Shown here one piece after another: positions 55,914-64,000 of a stretch of 64,000 nucleotides of DNA (its first letter is position 1; the number at the start of each line of letters is the position of its first letter). A model generated the notes under the pieces. It worked only from the letters and a program-made list of their open reading frames with translations, did not search any database and had not been told where the DNA came from. The stretch lies in NCBI RefSeq assembly GCF_013410655.1, contig NZ_JACCFP010000001.1, positions 4,505,811-4,569,810 of the forward strand, read 5' to 3'. Source of the DNA: Nocardioides thalensis (GTDB taxonomy: Bacteria; Actinomycetota; Actinomycetes; Propionibacteriales; Nocardioidaceae). Made by a program: the position numbers and the translations under genes.

Positions 55914-58688
55914 ATGGACAGCGGGCTCCGGATCGGCGTGCTCGGTCCGCTGGAGGTCGCGGTCGACGGCGTCGTGGCCGACCTCGGAGGGCCGAAGCAG
56001 CGCGCGGTGCTGGGCGTGCTGGTCGCCCTCGCGCCCGAGGCGGTCCTCGTCGAGCGGCTGGTGGACGAGGTCTGGGGGAGCGGTGGCCCGGCCAACCCGT
56101 TGCGCAGCCTCCAGGTCTACGTCTCGGCGCTGCGCTCCGCGCTCGGGCCGTACGGCGACCGCCTGCTCAACGAGGGACGGGCCTACCGGCTCGACCTCTC
56201 CGGCGTCGAGGTCGACGCGCTGCGCTTCGACGAGCTGGTGGCCTCCGCACTTGCCGAGCCCGACCCGGCCGCGGCGCTGACCGAGGTCGACGAGGCGCTC
56301 TGCTTGTGGCGCGGTGACGCCTGGTCGGGTCTCGACGTGCCGGTCGTCGTGCCGCGGGCCGTGGCGCTGGCGGAGAGGCGGCTGGCCGCCCTGGCCGCCA
56401 GGGCGCGGGCGATGCTGGCTCTCGGGCGACACCGGGAGGCGGTCCCGTGGCTGGAGCAGGTAGTGCACGACCACCCCCTGCACGAGGAGCTCCGCGGCCA
56501 CCTGATGCTCGCGCTGCACCGGTGCCACCGCCAGGCCGAGGCGCTCGCGGTCTACACCGCGGGGCGCGACCTCAAGGCGACAGAGACCGGCCTCGACCCC
56601 GGCTCCGACCTCCAGGCCCTCCAGGCCGCGATCCTCGCCGACGACCCGGCGCTGCGGGCCGAGGACGTCGAGCTGCGCGCCCGCCGCCACCTGCCCGCCC
56701 AGGTCACCCGGCTCCTCGGCCGCGACGACGACGTCACCGGCCTCGTCGACCTCTTGCGCGACCCCGAGCAGCGGCTGGCGACGATCACCGGCCCGGGCGG
56801 CATCGGCAAGACCCGGGTCGGCATCGCGGTCGCGCACCGGCTGGCCGCCGACCACCCGGACGGGGTGTGGTTCGTCGGCCTCGACGCGCTCCGGGACCCG
56901 CGGTTGGTGGCGCGCGCCGTCGCTGACGCCGTGGGCGTCGAGGAGGTGGCGGGCGACGTCGTCGTACCCCTGAAGGAGCACTTCGCCTCGCGGGTCGCGC
57001 TGCTGCTCCTCGACAACTTCGAGCAGGTGGACGACGCCGCGCCCTTCGTCGCCGAGCTGCTGGCGGCGGCGCCCGGGCTGCGGGTGCTGGTCACCAGCCG
57101 CGTCCGCTTGAGGCTGTACGGCGAGCACGTCCGCGTCCTCGATCCGCTCCCGATGGACGACGCGATCCGGCTCTTCGTGGAGCGCGCACGGAGCGCGGAC
57201 CACCGCTTCCCGGACGCGCCGACCGCCGAGCTCGAGGAGCTGTGCGACCACCTCGACCGGCTGCCGTTGGCCCTCGAGCTGGTCGCCGCGCGCGCTGGGG
57301 AGCACCCGGTCGGCACCATGCTCGCCCAGCTCCGCGCCCGGCAGGCGCTCGACCTGGCAGCCGACGGGCCCCGCGACCGCACGGCGCGGCAGCAGACGCT
57401 CCGCGACGCCATCGCCTGGAGCGTCGACCTGCTCCCACCCGACCTCGCCGACCGGTTCGCCCGGCTGGGGGCGTTTGCCGGCGGCTTCGACGCCGACGCC
57501 GCGGAGGCGGTGGCCGGCGCCACGGCCGCGGACATCGAGACGCTCGCCCGGGTCAACCTGCTCGAACCGCGCCCCGGGGCGGGGTTCCGGCTGCTCGAGA
57601 CGGTGCGGGAGTACGCCGCCGAGCGGCTCGCCGGCGACCGAGGTGCCGAGGACGAGGCCCTCGACCGGCATGCCGCCTGGTTCCACGACCTGGCCGCCGC
57701 CTCCGTCGGCGGACTGCGTGGAAACCAGCACCGGGCGTGGCGCGGCCGCCTGGACCGGGAGCGGGCGAACTGCCGGCTCGCGCTCGAGCGCCTCGCCGCG
57801 GCGGCCGACCGCGACGACCCGCCCGGTGTGCGGCTGCTCCGCACCGCAGCCGCGCTCGGGCTCTACTGGTATCGCACCGGACCCGGCAGCGAGGACACCG
57901 AGTGGCTGCCGCGCGCACTCGCCCTTGCCCCCGACGCTCCGCCCGAGATCCGCGGCCAGGCCGAGTACGCCCTGGCGATCTGCCTCGGCGAGCAGGGCCG
58001 CGCGGAGCTCGCGCACGAGCACAGCCGGGCGGCGTACGAGCTCCTTCGCGACTCCGTCGACCGCTCGTGGGCGGCCCGGGCACTCAACACCTACGCGGGG
58101 ATCACCCGTGACATCGGCCGGGCGGAGGAGGCGGCGGCGCTGATGGACGAGGCGATCGCGATGCGCCGGTCGCTCGACGGTGCCCTCGGCGTGACCGTGG
58201 CGCTGGCCAACCGCGCGATGACGGCGCTCGACCTCGGCGACGTCGACCGGGCGCGGGAGTGTCTCGAGGAGTGCCTGCGGACCGAGGGCGAGGACGAGCT
58301 CGAGGTCGCGCTCGCGCAAGCGGGCCTCGCCGACGTCGAGCTCGCCGCCGGCCTGCCCGACGCGGCCGCCGACCGGCTGCGCGCGTCGGTCGACGTCCTC
58401 GTCGCCCACGGCCAGGACTACCGCCTGATCGAGTGCCTCGAGACGTTCGCGGCGCTGGCCGTGCAGCGCGGTGCGGCCGACCTCGCGGCCACGCTCGTGG
58501 CGGCCGCCGACCGGGCGCTGGCCGACGAGGGCGCCGTCCAGGTGCCCGCCGACGCGACCATCCGGGAGCGTCGCACCGGCGCGGCGATCCGGGCGCTGGA
58601 CCCGGGCATACGAGCGGCCGCCGAGGCCCGCGGGGCGGAGCTCGACCTGCCTGCTGCCGTCGCTCTGGCCCGCCAGCGGCTGCTCTGA
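55914..58688 (+). CDS. BTAD-domain SARP-like regulator with NB-ARC ATPase (AfsR-like)
   Basis: 924 residues from ATG 55914 (GTG 55899 is an alternative). The OmpR-type winged helix covers about 1-95 (GLRIGVLGPLEVAVDG ... LRSLQVYVSALR). BTAD TPR-like domain at about 100-245. NB-ARC ATPase from about 265: P-loop GPGGIGKT at 293-300, LLLLDNFEQ Walker B, LVTSR, and LPLALELVAAR. The C-terminal half is helical, TPR-like. It lacks a kinase or second HTH. Such proteins activate secondary metabolism or secreted functions; the target here is unknown. Confidence 0.92.
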   Translation: MDSGLRIGVLGPLEVAVDGVVADLGGPKQRAVLGVLVALAPEAVLVERLVDEVWGSGGPANPLRSLQVYVSALRSALGPYGDRLLNEGRAYRLDLSGVEVDALRFDELVASALAEPDPAAALTEVDEALCLWRGDAWSGLDVPVVVPRAVALAERRLAALAARARAMLALGRHREAVPWLEQVVHDHPLHEELRGHLMLALHRCHRQAEALAVYTAGRDLKATETGLDPGSDLQALQAAILADDPALRAEDVELRARRHLPAQVTRLLGRDDDVTGLVDLLRDPEQRLATITGPGGIGKTRVGIAVAHRLAADHPDGVWFVGLDALRDPRLVARAVADAVGVEEVAGDVVVPLKEHFASRVALLLLDNFEQVDDAAPFVAELLAAAPGLRVLVTSRVRLRLYGEHVRVLDPLPMDDAIRLFVERARSADHRFPDAPTAELEELCDHLDRLPLALELVAARAGEHPVGTMLAQLRARQALDLAADGPRDRTARQQTLRDAIAWSVDLLPPDLADRFARLGAFAGGFDADAAEAVAGATAADIETLARVNLLEPRPGAGFRLLETVREYAAERLAGDRGAEDEALDRHAAWFHDLAAASVGGLRGNQHRAWRGRLDRERANCRLALERLAAAADRDDPPGVRLLRTAAALGLYWYRTGPGSEDTEWLPRALALAPDAPPEIRGQAEYALAICLGEQGRAELAHEHSRAAYELLRDSVDRSWAARALNTYAGITRDIGRAEEAAALMDEAIAMRRSLDGALGVTVALANRAMTALDLGDVDRARECLEECLRTEGEDELEVALAQAGLADVELAAGLPDAAADRLRASVDVLVAHGQDYRLIECLETFAALAVQRGAADLAATLVAAADRALADEGAVQVPADATIRERRTGAAIRALDPGIRAAAEARGAELDLPAAVALARQRLL

Positions 58689-58737
58689 GGGGACCAACTT
58701 CCCGGCCCCGTGGGGCACGCCGGGATAGGTTGCCCCC

Positions 58738-59850
58738 GTGGGTGTGGTGAGCTCTGTCGACGAGACGCAGCGCCGCAACCCCGTCCTCGGGTTCCCGCTG
58801 GCGGTGATCTACAAGTTCTTCGACGACCAGGGCAACTACCTGGCCGTGATCCTGACGTTCTACGCCTTCTTCGCGATCTTTCCGCTGATGCTGCTGGCGA
58901 CGTCGATCCTCGGCTTCGTGTTCCAGGGCAACCCGCAGTTCGAGGAGCAGGTGCTCGACTCGACGCTCGGCCAGTTCCCGATCATCGGCGACCTGATCGG
59001 CGGCGAGGACGGGCTGAAGGGCTCGGTCGGAGCGATCATCGTCGGTGGGCTCGGTGCCCTCTACGGTGCGATGGGTCTGGGCCTGGCGCTCCAGAACGTG
59101 CAGGCGACCGCGTGGTCGGTGCCGCGCAACAGCCGCACCAACCCGGTGCTGATCCGGGTCAACAGCCTGCTGCTCCTGGCCTTCGCCGGCACGGCGATCA
59201 TCAGCATCTCCGTGCTCTCCGCGGTCCTGATCGAGACCGAGATCGTCGGCGAGATGGCGACGCACAGCTGGTTCCCGTGGCTGGTGCGCCTGCTGACGCT
59301 GCTGATTCTCGGCTTCGTGATGACGATCCTGCTGCGGATGGCCGCGGCGAAGGCGACCCGGCACCGGATCGCGCACGCGGCGCCCGGCGGCTACACGATC
59401 GCCGTGATGTGGCAGCTCCTCCAGTACCTCGGAACGGTCTACGTCACCCGCGTGCTCGCCGCGACCGAGCAGCTCGAGGACGTCTTCGCGGTCGTCCTGG
59501 GCCTGTTCGGCCTGCTCTACATCGGCGCGATCATGGGCGTGCTCGGCATCGAGGTCAACGTGGTGCTCGCGCGACGGCTGTGGCCGCGGGCGCTGCTCAC
59601 CCCATTCACCGACCGCGTCGACCTCACCGAGGCCGACCGCAAGGCCTACGCGATGTACGCCCAGATGCAGCGGCACAAGGGCTTCGAGACCGTCTCGGTG
59701 CGCTTCGACGGCCGTGACGGCGACACCCACGAGATCGTGCTCGACCCGTCGACCGAGCAGGTCATCAAGCAGCACATCCCCGGCAAGCCGCCACGGCCCG
59801 AGGCGGCCGACGAGGTCACCCAGCCGATGCAGCTGCCACCGTCGATCTGA
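58738..59850 (+). CDS. YihY/BrkB family membrane protein
   Basis: 370 residues from GTG 58738. Six TM helices in about residues 35-290; family motifs LTFYAFFAIFPLMLLATSILG, a central YGAMGLGLALQN, and LYIGAIMGVLGIEVNVVLARRL. The C-terminal tail is cytoplasmic and polar, about 75 residues long. The family (formerly mis-called RNase BN) has no firm function; transporter or envelope role is usual speculation. Single gene. Confidence 0.9.
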   Translation: MGVVSSVDETQRRNPVLGFPLAVIYKFFDDQGNYLAVILTFYAFFAIFPLMLLATSILGFVFQGNPQFEEQVLDSTLGQFPIIGDLIGGEDGLKGSVGAIIVGGLGALYGAMGLGLALQNVQATAWSVPRNSRTNPVLIRVNSLLLLAFAGTAIISISVLSAVLIETEIVGEMATHSWFPWLVRLLTLLILGFVMTILLRMAAAKATRHRIAHAAPGGYTIAVMWQLLQYLGTVYVTRVLAATEQLEDVFAVVLGLFGLLYIGAIMGVLGIEVNVVLARRLWPRALLTPFTDRVDLTEADRKAYAMYAQMQRHKGFETVSVRFDGRDGDTHEIVLDPSTEQVIKQHIPGKPPRPEAADEVTQPMQLPPSI

Positions 59851-59947
59851 TCACCCACGGATCTCCTGCTCCCTGAGTGTCACACTCCCGCGCTGCCAGG
59901 CGTCGACAGAGCGAGCACCACTCACCCAGACCTTCAGAGGAGCAGTC

Positions 59948-60415
59948 ATGACCACCACCGCAGTCGACTTCAAGGACGTCTCGACCGCCGGGCTGGAGTC
60001 GTCGCCCGTCGCCGACGCCCTCGCCGGCCTCCGCGCGAACGAGGCCCGCTACTTCAAGACCAAGTACGACCACGAGTTCGTGGTCCAGCCGGCCGAGGAC
60101 GCCACGGACGTCGTCAACCGGGTGCACCAGATCCTGGCGGAGGAGCGCGACCTCTACATCGAGTCGACCCCGCTCGAGGCGACCGAGTTCGTCGTCGACG
60201 GCACCCGCTGGTCGTTCGTGTTCTACGAGTCCGGCCTCGCGATCAACGTGATGTACGCGCTCGAGGACGGCGGCAAGCGCGCGGTCGGCTTCAAGCTGTC
60301 CGAGGGGATGGACGTCCCCGAGGAGCTCGCCGACCGCTTCAAGTTCGCTCGTCAGAAGTCCAAGCTGGCCGGCACGATCCGGGGCACGTTCTTCGTGATC
60401 AAGGGGACCTACTGA
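59948..60415 (+). CDS. Hypothetical soluble protein
   Basis: 155 residues; AGAGGAG stands 7 bases before the ATG. Acidic-basic mixed, with pattern ARYFKTKYDHEFVV and VNRVHQILAEERDLY. No signal peptide, TM or known motif. The upstream 97 bp contains a small inverted repeat GAGTG-TCA-CACTC near 59875. A very strong hairpin follows. I cannot assign it to a family. Confidence 0.75.
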   Translation: MTTTAVDFKDVSTAGLESSPVADALAGLRANEARYFKTKYDHEFVVQPAEDATDVVNRVHQILAEERDLYIESTPLEATEFVVDGTRWSFVFYESGLAINVMYALEDGGKRAVGFKLSEGMDVPEELADRFKFARQKSKLAGTIRGTFFVIKGTY

Positions 60416-60431
60416 CCCGGACGCCCGCTGA

Positions 60432-60477
60432 GTCGTAGGAGCCAGAGTGGTCTATAGGTCACTCTGGCTCCTACGAC
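60432..60477. terminator. Perfect 18-bp hairpin between convergent genes
   Basis: GTCGTAGGAGCCAGAGTG (60432-60449) and its exact complement (60460-60477) with a 10-nt loop. The right arm reaches into the last codons of the phosphatase gene. A likely bidirectional terminator for the small hypothetical gene and the phosphatase. Confidence 0.8.
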
Positions 60478-61283
60478 CGCGTCACCAGCAGCTCCCGCAA
60501 CGCCCCGATCGTGGCGTCGTCCAGCCCCAGGCCCTCCCGCAGGTAGGTCGCGCGGTCGCCGTACTCCTTCTCCACCGACTCGTACGCCGTGCGGAGGTAC
60601 TCGATGTCGGCGACCAGCGTGGGCTCGAAGACCTCGACGGCGTCGGGTCCGAGGTGGTGGCGCAGCGAGCCCTCGGCGCGGGCGCGGCTGGACGCCGTCA
60701 GCTGGTTGGTGAGCAGGTAGTCGCTCTCGATCGTGGCGTCGTCGACGCCCGCGATGTGGAGGAGCAGCGCGGAGACCCAGCCGGTGCGGTCCTTGCCGGC
60801 CGTGCAGTGGTAGAGCTGCGGCCCGCCGGTGGCGAGGTGGCGGAAGAGCTCGCCGAACGCGGTGCGCGAGGTCTCGGTCTCGACGAAGCTGCGATAGACG
60901 CGGTGCATGACGTCGACGGCGCCGGCGCGGTCGGTGAGCCCGGCGACCTCCTCCATCGGGATGCCGATCACGTCGAAGTGCACCCAGTCGGCGCCCGCGA
61001 TCTCCGGGTCCGGGTGCCGGTCGATCTCCGGCTGCGAGCGCAGGTCGACGACGTGCCGCAGCCCGAGGTCGGCGAGCGCCGAGGAGTCCTCGTCGGAGAG
61101 CCGCAGCTCGTTGGAGCGGTAGAACACCCCACGTCGTACGGCGCCGCCGTCCTCCGTCGGATAGCCCGGGCCGGCGACGTCGCGGAAGTTGTCGGCCGAG
61201 GCGAGGCGGAGCAGCTCCTCGCCCTCGCCCGGGTCGACGACCCCGTCGGCGAGGAAGGCGGAGGGGTCGCGGGGTTGACTCAT
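60471..61283 (-). CDS. IphP-type protein-tyrosine/serine phosphatase
   Basis: 270 residues from ATG 61283. The Cx5R signature HCTAGKDRTG gives catalytic Cys160 and Arg166. The N-terminal part has the IphP hallmarks NFRDVAG and RGVFYRSNELRLS. It removes phosphate from phosphotyrosine, serine/threonine or phosphoinositides; mycobacterial PtpB is a distant relative. It diverges from the sigma factor gene across about 118 bp. Confidence 0.93.
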   Translation of the reverse strand: MSQPRDPSAFLADGVVDPGEGEELLRLASADNFRDVAGPGYPTEDGGAVRRGVFYRSNELRLSDEDSSALADLGLRHVVDLRSQPEIDRHPDPEIAGADWVHFDVIGIPMEEVAGLTDRAGAVDVMHRVYRSFVETETSRTAFGELFRHLATGGPQLYHCTAGKDRTGWVSALLLHIAGVDDATIESDYLLTNQLTASSRARAEGSLRHHLGPDAVEVFEPTLVADIEYLRTAYESVEKEYGDRATYLREGLGLDDATIGALRELLVTRS

Positions 61284-61401
61284 GTCCCAGAGCCTAGAGA
61301 GAGCCGGTGAACGGCGTGCAACCATCTGGCGGTCCCACGCAGTAGTAGGGGACATGACAGCACTGGCCGGCCTGCGCGAGGGCGCGGGCGAAGGGAGAGC
61401 C

Positions 61402-61896
61402 GTGACCCGCTCGGTGGGGTTCGAGGACTTCGTGGCAGCGCGCTCCACGGCGCTGCTGCGGACGGCGTACCTCCTCACCCGCGACCACGCGCTCGCCGAG
61501 GACCTCCTCCAGACCGCGCTGACGAAGGCCTGGTTCAGCTGGGACCGCATCGACGGCACCCCCGAGCCCTACGTCCGCAAGATCCTCGTCAACACCTACA
61601 CGAGCTGGTGGCGGCGCAAGTGGAACGGCGAGCACCCCACGGAGGACCTCCCGGAGACCGGAGCCGCCGACGCGACCGACCAGGCGGGCACCAGCCACGA
61701 CCTGTGGCAGGCGCTCGGCCGGCTGCCGAAGCGGCAGCGGGCGGTCGTGGTGCTGCGCTACTTCGAGGACCAGTCCGAGGCGGAGACCGCCCGGCTCCTC
61801 GACTGCAGCGTCGGCACCGTCAAGAGCCAGGCCAGCAAGGCGCTCGCCAAGCTGCGCATCGACCCCGCTCTCGCGACCGAGGAGGGACAGGCATGA
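61402..61896 (+). CDS. SigE-family ECF sigma-70 factor
   Basis: 164 residues from GTG 61402 (AAGGGAGA at good spacing and a normal N-terminus FEDFVAARSTALLRTAYLL; the ATG at 61354 would add 16). Sigma region 2 at about 10-70 (AEDLLQTALTKAWFSWDRI), region 4 at about 105-155 (ALGRLPKRQRAVVVLRYFEDQSEAETA and CSVGTVKSQASKALAKLR). Overlaps the next gene by ATGA. The coupled membrane protein is a candidate regulator. Confidence 0.92.
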   Translation: MTRSVGFEDFVAARSTALLRTAYLLTRDHALAEDLLQTALTKAWFSWDRIDGTPEPYVRKILVNTYTSWWRRKWNGEHPTEDLPETGAADATDQAGTSHDLWQALGRLPKRQRAVVVLRYFEDQSEAETARLLDCSVGTVKSQASKALAKLRIDPALATEEGQA

Positions 61897-63218
61897 ACAC
61901 CATCGACGACCTCAGGGCGACCCTCGCCGGGCGCGCCGACCTGCACGACGACTACCTGACCGACCGGGTCCGCGCGGTCAACGGCCGGGTCCGGACCGTA
62001 CGGCGCCGCCGGGCCGCCGTGGCGGGTGGTACTGCCGCCGTGGTGCTGGCCGGTGTGGTGGGCGGGGTGGCGATCCTCGACCGGCCCGACCCGACAAATG
62101 ACAACCTGCTCGCGGGGGTGCCGGTACCAGAGACGCTCGCGTCGACGGGTCACACCTTCGAGTTCGCCGACGGCTACGAGTCCGAGCCCGGCGAGGAGAC
62201 GGTGACGGTGACGCTGCCGAAGTCGGACGCGCCGCGGCTGGTGTCCTGGGCCACGGAGGGTGATGACCAGGCCGTGCTCGTGAAGGACGGCTCCCAGCGC
62301 TTCGAGTCGTCGCGTCCGGACTTCACCGACTACGTCCTCGTCTACAGCGGCGAACACCGGAAGATCACCGTGACCGGTCACACCGTGGTCGGACTCGCGG
62401 TCTACGAGCTCAGCGGCGCGCATCCCGACGGCTACACCGCGCAGGGGGTCACCTTCCGTCAGGACATCGCCGGGTCCTCACTCCTCGGTGCCGTGATCGG
62501 CGAGCCCGGGGACAACGAGGTCAGTGTCGACGTCACCCTCGATGAGGGGAAGCCCACGTGGTCGGATCTGTGCGACCTGCGCACCGATGCCACACCGAAC
62601 AGGATCGAGGACCCCGAGGCCTACATCAGCCTCTCCGCGGACGGTCACGATCTTTCGACCATCAGTTGCGGCTACGGCGAGCTGACCGACCCGATGCTCG
62701 ACCCCGGCACCGGCGGCGGCAGCCTGTTGGGGCCTTTCCGGCTCGGTGGCCGCACCTACGAGGCGGGGGACGAGGTGACCTTCAGTGCGCGTCTGACGGA
62801 CGAGGACGGCAACCTGATCTCGGAGCCGGGCGCGGTCATCGGACTCGGGATATACGACGCGCCACGCTCCGGTGTCGTGGAGGTCGGCGGCGTCAAGGTC
62901 GATGAGACGGTCGAATGGGGCGGGCACGTGTGGCAGCTGACCCACACGGAGGTCACCGCGCTGCCGGCCGAGGACTGGACGGCCGACGTCCCCCCGAGCG
63001 GCGAGCGGCTGCTCGTCGGCACCGCGCATCGCTACGGCGACCACAACGTCGCCGCCGACCTCTTCCAGGACGGCGAGATCTACGAGACCGTCACCAGCTT
63101 CGGCGCCGGGTGGGGCCTGAACCGGGTGCTCCCGCCGGATGTGCAGACAATGGGCGTCACGACGAAGGGTGGCTCGGAGGGCACCGTGGCCCTGCTCTTC
63201 TACGAGCTCATCCGCTGA
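61893..63218 (+). CDS. Membrane protein coupled to the SigE-family sigma factor
   Basis: 441 residues. A cytoplasmic part of about 40 residues (with RVRTVRRRR) precedes one TM at about 42-62 (AAVAGGTAAVVLAGVVGG). A large extracellular domain follows with two or three beta-rich modules; Asp/Gly/Thr-rich; Cys in LCDLR and ISCGYG. The location and topology match an anti-sigma-like or signal-transducing partner of the sigma factor, but no zinc-binding anti-sigma motif is seen. So the role is inferred from position. Confidence 0.8.
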   Translation: MNTIDDLRATLAGRADLHDDYLTDRVRAVNGRVRTVRRRRAAVAGGTAAVVLAGVVGGVAILDRPDPTNDNLLAGVPVPETLASTGHTFEFADGYESEPGEETVTVTLPKSDAPRLVSWATEGDDQAVLVKDGSQRFESSRPDFTDYVLVYSGEHRKITVTGHTVVGLAVYELSGAHPDGYTAQGVTFRQDIAGSSLLGAVIGEPGDNEVSVDVTLDEGKPTWSDLCDLRTDATPNRIEDPEAYISLSADGHDLSTISCGYGELTDPMLDPGTGGGSLLGPFRLGGRTYEAGDEVTFSARLTDEDGNLISEPGAVIGLGIYDAPRSGVVEVGGVKVDETVEWGGHVWQLTHTEVTALPAEDWTADVPPSGERLLVGTAHRYGDHNVAADLFQDGEIYETVTSFGAGWGLNRVLPPDVQTMGVTTKGGSEGTVALLFYELIR

Positions 63219-63287
63219 ACCAGCGCTACGGCGCCGCAGGTCGGACCGCCCGCGGCGCCGTACCGCCGATTCGGCAGGATGACGGGC

Positions 63288-64000
63288 ATGACCGACGCAC
63301 AGGAGATGCCCGCCGAGCTCGTCCACTACGAGGTGGCCGACCGGATCGCGACGATCACCCTCGACTCGCCCCACAACCGCAACGCCCTGTCGCGGCAGCT
63401 GGTCACCGAGCTGTTCGAGCGGCTCGAGCGGGCCGAGGCGGACAGCGACGTGCTGGCCGTGGTGCTGAAGTCGTCGGGACGCGTGTTCTGTTCCGGCGCC
63501 GACCTGTCCGAGGCCGCCACCACGCCGATGGAGGAGGGCGCCCGGGCGATCGTGGCGCTCCAGCGGCAGATCGTCGCGATGCCGAAGCCCGTCGTCACCG
63601 TGGTCGAGGGTGCCGCCCGCGCCGGCGGCATCGGCATCATCGCGGCGTCCGACATCGCGATCGTCGCGGAGGACGCGACGTTCGCGCTGACGGAGGTCAA
63701 GCTCGGCCTGACTCCGGCAGTCATCTCGCTCACGGTCTTCCAGCGGCTCACCCAGCGCGGTGCCTCGCTGACCGCGCTGGGCGGCGAGGTCTTCAGCGGC
63801 GCCGAGGCGGCGACCTACGGCCTGGTGACGCGCGCGGTCCCGGCCGATCAGCTGGAGGCCGCGGTGACCGAGCTCGCCGGACAGCTCGCGACCGGCGCGG
63901 CGCAGGGACTGCGCGAGACCAAGGCGCTGCTCTCCGCGCCGCTGCTCGCGCACATCGACGCGCACGGCGAGGAGATGGTGGCGCTCAGCGCGCGGCTCTT
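63288..64000 (+). CDS. Enoyl-CoA hydratase/isomerase family, LiuC/AtuE-like, 3' end outside the window
   Basis: At least 237 residues visible from ATG 63288 (ATG 63279 is in frame too); open at the right edge. Crotonase motifs: FCSGADLSE (oxyanion hole), EGAARAGGIGIIAASD and TEVKLGLTPAVIS. The first catalytic Glu of classic hydratases is Gly here (GGIGI), while the second (TEVKLG) is kept. That pattern, and the TEVKLG..PAVIS stretch, are typical of methylglutaconyl-CoA and isohexenylglutaconyl-CoA hydratases. It could supply the hydratase absent from the 43-54 kb cluster. Confidence 0.9.
   Translation, partial: MTDAQEMPAELVHYEVADRIATITLDSPHNRNALSRQLVTELFERLERAEADSDVLAVVLKSSGRVFCSGADLSEAATTPMEEGARAIVALQRQIVAMPKPVVTVVEGAARAGGIGIIAASDIAIVAEDATFALTEVKLGLTPAVISLTVFQRLTQRGASLTALGGEVFSGAEAATYGLVTRAVPADQLEAAVTELAGQLATGAAQGLRETKALLSAPLLAHIDAHGEEMVALSARL

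Noticed and set aside
55869..58778. Very long minus-strand ORF (969 codons) opposite the BTAD regulator
   Set aside because: It mirrors a gene with clear P-loop and HTH motifs. Its composition (Arg, Gly, Val, His, Asp without motifs) is that of an antisense shadow in high-GC DNA.

Overview
The window is about 64 kb of high-GC, gene-dense chromosomal DNA. Gene starts are often GTG or TTG, and neighbouring genes often overlap by 4 bp (ATGA or GTGA). An AlkB-rubredoxin fusion, a probable F420-type luciferase-like oxidoreductase, SARP/BTAD and SigE-family regulators and Mcr-type racemases all point to an actinobacterium. Nocardioides or a relative is the best guess from gene content; this was not tested by alignment. 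I see no tRNA, rRNA, insertion sequence, prophage or CRISPR array. About 57 protein genes are supported, and the first and last run off the window edges.

Layout, left to right. (1) 1-9 kb: end of a polar amino-acid ABC transporter, a glutathione peroxidase, an MMPL exporter with its TetR regulator, a NarL-type two-component system, and a cytochrome P450 behind a small hypothetical gene. (2) 9-14 kb: a membrane-anchored phosphodiesterase-like protein, then an alkane-hydroxylase operon (alkB-rubredoxin fusion, ferredoxin, TetR) behind a striking tandem repeat operator, and an M15 peptidase lipoprotein. (3) 14-21 kb: lipid catabolism. An alpha-methylacyl-CoA racemase and a thiolase/FadB pair share a near-identical 17-bp palindrome with a MerR regulator. 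A DEAD-box helicase lies between them behind a 22-bp tandem repeat array and a long leader. (4) 21-28 kb: small membrane proteins, a secreted M28 aminopeptidase, and a large APC-superfamily permease divergent from a shortened KdpD-like kinase, a KdpE-like regulator and a DUF389 protein.

(5) 28-40 kb: the most coherent pathway in the window. A MocR regulator diverges from a nitrilase-type beta-ureidopropionase, a dihydropyrimidinase, a luciferase-like oxidoreductase, a four-gene NMT1-type ABC importer, a class III aminotransferase and a CoA-acylating semialdehyde dehydrogenase. Together they would import a dihydropyrimidine, hydantoin or pyrimidine and convert it through beta-alanine or a 3-amino acid to acetyl- or propionyl-CoA. 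No conventional dihydropyrimidine dehydrogenase is present, so the luciferase-like enzyme is an obvious candidate for the missing redox step.

(6) 40-54 kb: SDR and phosphotransferase genes, then a TetR-controlled acyl-CoA cluster of Atu/Liu type: TIGR03084 protein, AtuA-like protein, three acyl-CoA dehydrogenases and a two-subunit biotin-dependent carboxylase. It lacks a hydratase, but the gene cut by the right edge looks like a LiuC/AtuE-type hydratase. (7) 54-64 kb: a secreted CARDB protein of unknown function, a BTAD-NB-ARC regulator with an 11-bp direct repeat upstream, a YihY/BrkB membrane protein, a small unknown protein, an IphP-type phosphatase, a SigE-family sigma factor with a membrane partner, and the partial hydratase.
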